A stretch of 62,354 nucleotides of DNA from Phycisphaera sp. Its GTDB lineage: Bacteria > Planctomycetota > Phycisphaerae > Phycisphaerales > Phycisphaeraceae. The position numbers and the translations under genes are program-made. Under the pieces are notes generated by a model, which made no database searches, was not told the origin of the DNA, and worked only from the letters and a program-made list of their open reading frames with translations. Positions 61,082 through 62,354 of the stretch are shown here, piece after piece (within the stretch, counting starts at the first letter, position 1; each line of letters opens with the position of its first letter). The stretch lies in assembly GCA_016125215.1 (NCBI GenBank), contig WGMF01000003.1:1-62354 (forward strand), given 5' to 3'.

Positions 61082-62218
61082 ATGCACGTATTCGTCATAG
61101 CCCTTTTTGTCGGCCTGTTCCTCCACGACACACCGGATTTCACGCCGACTTTGTGGGCGCTTCCTTGGCCTGCGCGGCTGGCGCTGTGGCTGGGGTCCAA
61201 GGCGGTCGTGGTGGCGTTGTACGCGATGCTCTGTCAATGGACCTATCGCGGGCTGGGCACCACGTCGGGCCACCGTCGGCTCAAATGGCTCAACCGTTGT
61301 TCGGCTGCGCTGCGCGTGGTACTGCTGGGTCTGTATGCGATGGACCTCTACACCGGGGTGCTGGTCTGGCTGCGCCTGCGCGTGATCGGGCCGGACCTGG
61401 CGCTTGTGGATGAACTGGTCCTTCTGCTGCCGACGTTTGTCGCGGTGGTGGCGTCGTGGTGGTGTTACTACCCCATCGACCGTCGGCTGCGCGAAGCGAC
61501 ACTGTTCCGTCGTGCGGACTATGGATTGCCGGTACAACCCGTCTGGAGCCGGTGGCAATTCATCTTGACACAACTGCGCTTCCAGGTCGCCATCATCGCC
61601 CTGCCGTTGGTGTCGATCCTGGTCTGGTACGAAATCGTGGCTGGGCTTTTCGGGCAACAGGCCGCGGACGGTTCGATCACAGTGCCCACGTCGAACATCG
61701 CAGGCTCGGTCTCCACCGCCGGGGCGCTGGGTATTTTTCTGCTCTGGCCGGTCGCCATGCGTTATCTCCTTCAAACTTCACCACTCCCGGGGGGGGAGCT
61801 GCGTGACAACCTGTTAGGGATGTCAAAGCGTTACCGTGTGGGCTTCCGTGAACTCTTGCTCTGGCACACACACGGCGGAGTGGTCAACGCGCTGGTCACG
61901 GGATTCTTCGCGCCGATCCGCTACGTGCTCATCAGCGACGCGCTGCTCGACAACATGACCAAGGACCAGGTCGAAGCGGTCATGGCCCACGAACTGGCGC
62001 ACGCCAAGAAGCACCATTTTTTCTGGTTACTAGTCGCGGGCGGTGCGGCGGTTGTCGCCCTCGAATGGGTCGGCCCGGGGGTCTACCACGCCTTGACCTG
62101 GGCGATCCTGCACCTGAACCCCCCCGCCGCGTGGCAACGGTTGCTCGAACAGAGTGTGATCGAGCAGGGCTTCACGATCACGCTCGTCGCGGCGGGATGG
62201 TTGCTGGTGTTTGGTTAG
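61082..62218 (+). CDS. M48-type membrane metalloprotease, apparently truncated
   Basis: 378 residues. Several membrane helices surround a HELAH zinc motif at 303-307 (VMAHELAHAKKHH), as in HtpX/CAAX-type M48 proteases. After the motif only about 70 residues follow, ending in a third helix (LVAAGWLLVF) and a stop. M48 enzymes need a downstream Glu in an E-x-x-AD segment that normally comes just after such a helix; it is not here. So the gene is probably broken or its second half is missing, and activity is doubtful. It is translationally near the preceding hypothetical. Confidence 0.8.
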   Translation: MHVFVIALFVGLFLHDTPDFTPTLWALPWPARLALWLGSKAVVVALYAMLCQWTYRGLGTTSGHRRLKWLNRCSAALRVVLLGLYAMDLYTGVLVWLRLRVIGPDLALVDELVLLLPTFVAVVASWWCYYPIDRRLREATLFRRADYGLPVQPVWSRWQFILTQLRFQVAIIALPLVSILVWYEIVAGLFGQQAADGSITVPTSNIAGSVSTAGALGIFLLWPVAMRYLLQTSPLPGGELRDNLLGMSKRYRVGFRELLLWHTHGGVVNALVTGFFAPIRYVLISDALLDNMTKDQVEAVMAHELAHAKKHHFFWLLVAGGAAVVALEWVGPGVYHALTWAILHLNPPAAWQRLLEQSVIEQGFTITLVAAGWLLVFG

Positions 62219-62354
62219 CGGCCGTGCAGGAATAACTGCAACAAATGAAAGGATCGCCCACGTAACGGGGAGACACTTCCCCGGTGGGGCAGAATCGGCA
62301 GGAAAGAGTCTGTTCAACGCAGGCGAAGACGTTTCGGCACTGATGCGCGGCGCC
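62160..62354 (+). pseudogene. Open frame running off the right edge, possible gene fragment
   Basis: A frame, different from that of the M48 gene, is open from 62160 to the end of the window (65 codons, no ATG until the end). From 62217 it reads GRAGITATNERIAHVTGRHFPGG and then KSLFNAGEDVSALM (kept short here). The HFPGG and KSLF-x(4)-D segments remind me of polymorphic-toxin-type C-terminal domains, but I cannot name one. It may be a fragment joined to the M48 end. Confidence 0.25.

Overview
The window looks like a chromosomal segment of a planctomycete, most likely near the Phycisphaerae. It is GC-rich, and it carries an LEPR-XLL-type giant secreted protein, several PilZ proteins, a cobalamin-dependent ribonucleotide reductase, an HpnH-type hopanoid enzyme and several small Cys-rich or membrane proteins of the kind common in that phylum. 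The assignment is inferred from gene content; there is no rRNA here.

Layout. 1-5 kb: a transposase C-terminal scrap, a nuclease-like hypothetical, two tandem PilZ genes, a lipoprotein, a SYLF-domain lipoprotein, a small Cys protein and a PPK2 polyphosphate kinase. 5-12 kb: gltD (-), dcd (+) and nrdJ (+), the last followed by a strongly structured, terminator-ended non-coding stretch. 12-20 kb: a membrane-anchored protein, purN and gluQ in a head-to-head pair, a DUF192 lipoprotein, a SpoIIE-type phosphatase, riboflavin synthase, an ASCH protein, nadC and birA. 20-29 kb (all -): a protein with three VanZ units, a sugar isomerase-like protein, a 1030-residue LEPR-XLL subtilisin-like protein with a Glu in place of the catalytic His and a low-GC core, and kup. 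29-36 kb (mostly +): gatA, a ROK sugar kinase, yjbQ (-) and the three-subunit transhydrogenase pntAA-pntAB-pntB. 36-46 kb: thyA, an orphan nuoA, an ABC ATPase with a large membrane partner, pyrC, alanine dehydrogenase, an epimerase-like protein and hpnH. 46-62 kb: uvrB, mltA, cmk, a LUD-domain protein, a third PilZ protein, an XRE regulator, galK with a flippase-like protein, an NAD-type isocitrate dehydrogenase, sppA and an M48 metalloprotease that ends prematurely at the right edge.

Most genes are housekeeping (nucleotide, NAD, riboflavin, amino-acid and redox metabolism) in short operons; no defence island, prophage or CRISPR array is visible. The unusual material is between and around genes. 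(i) Intergenic nested inverted repeats are built from short Ge-rich direct units (cgcagat, cacagagg, acaggat types); they sit mostly at gene ends and extend some coding sequences. (ii) A 10-mer, CCCCCGGAAG, occurs 11 times by eye. (iii) At least 12 genes have a TANNNT hexamer exactly 6-7 nt before the start codon, pointing to leaderless transcripts, including a head-to-head pair (purN/gluQ) that would share one palindromic -10. (iv) Two unassigned structured RNA candidates lie after nrdJ and before the isocitrate dehydrogenase gene. All structure and counts were read by hand from the sequence; no search was run.
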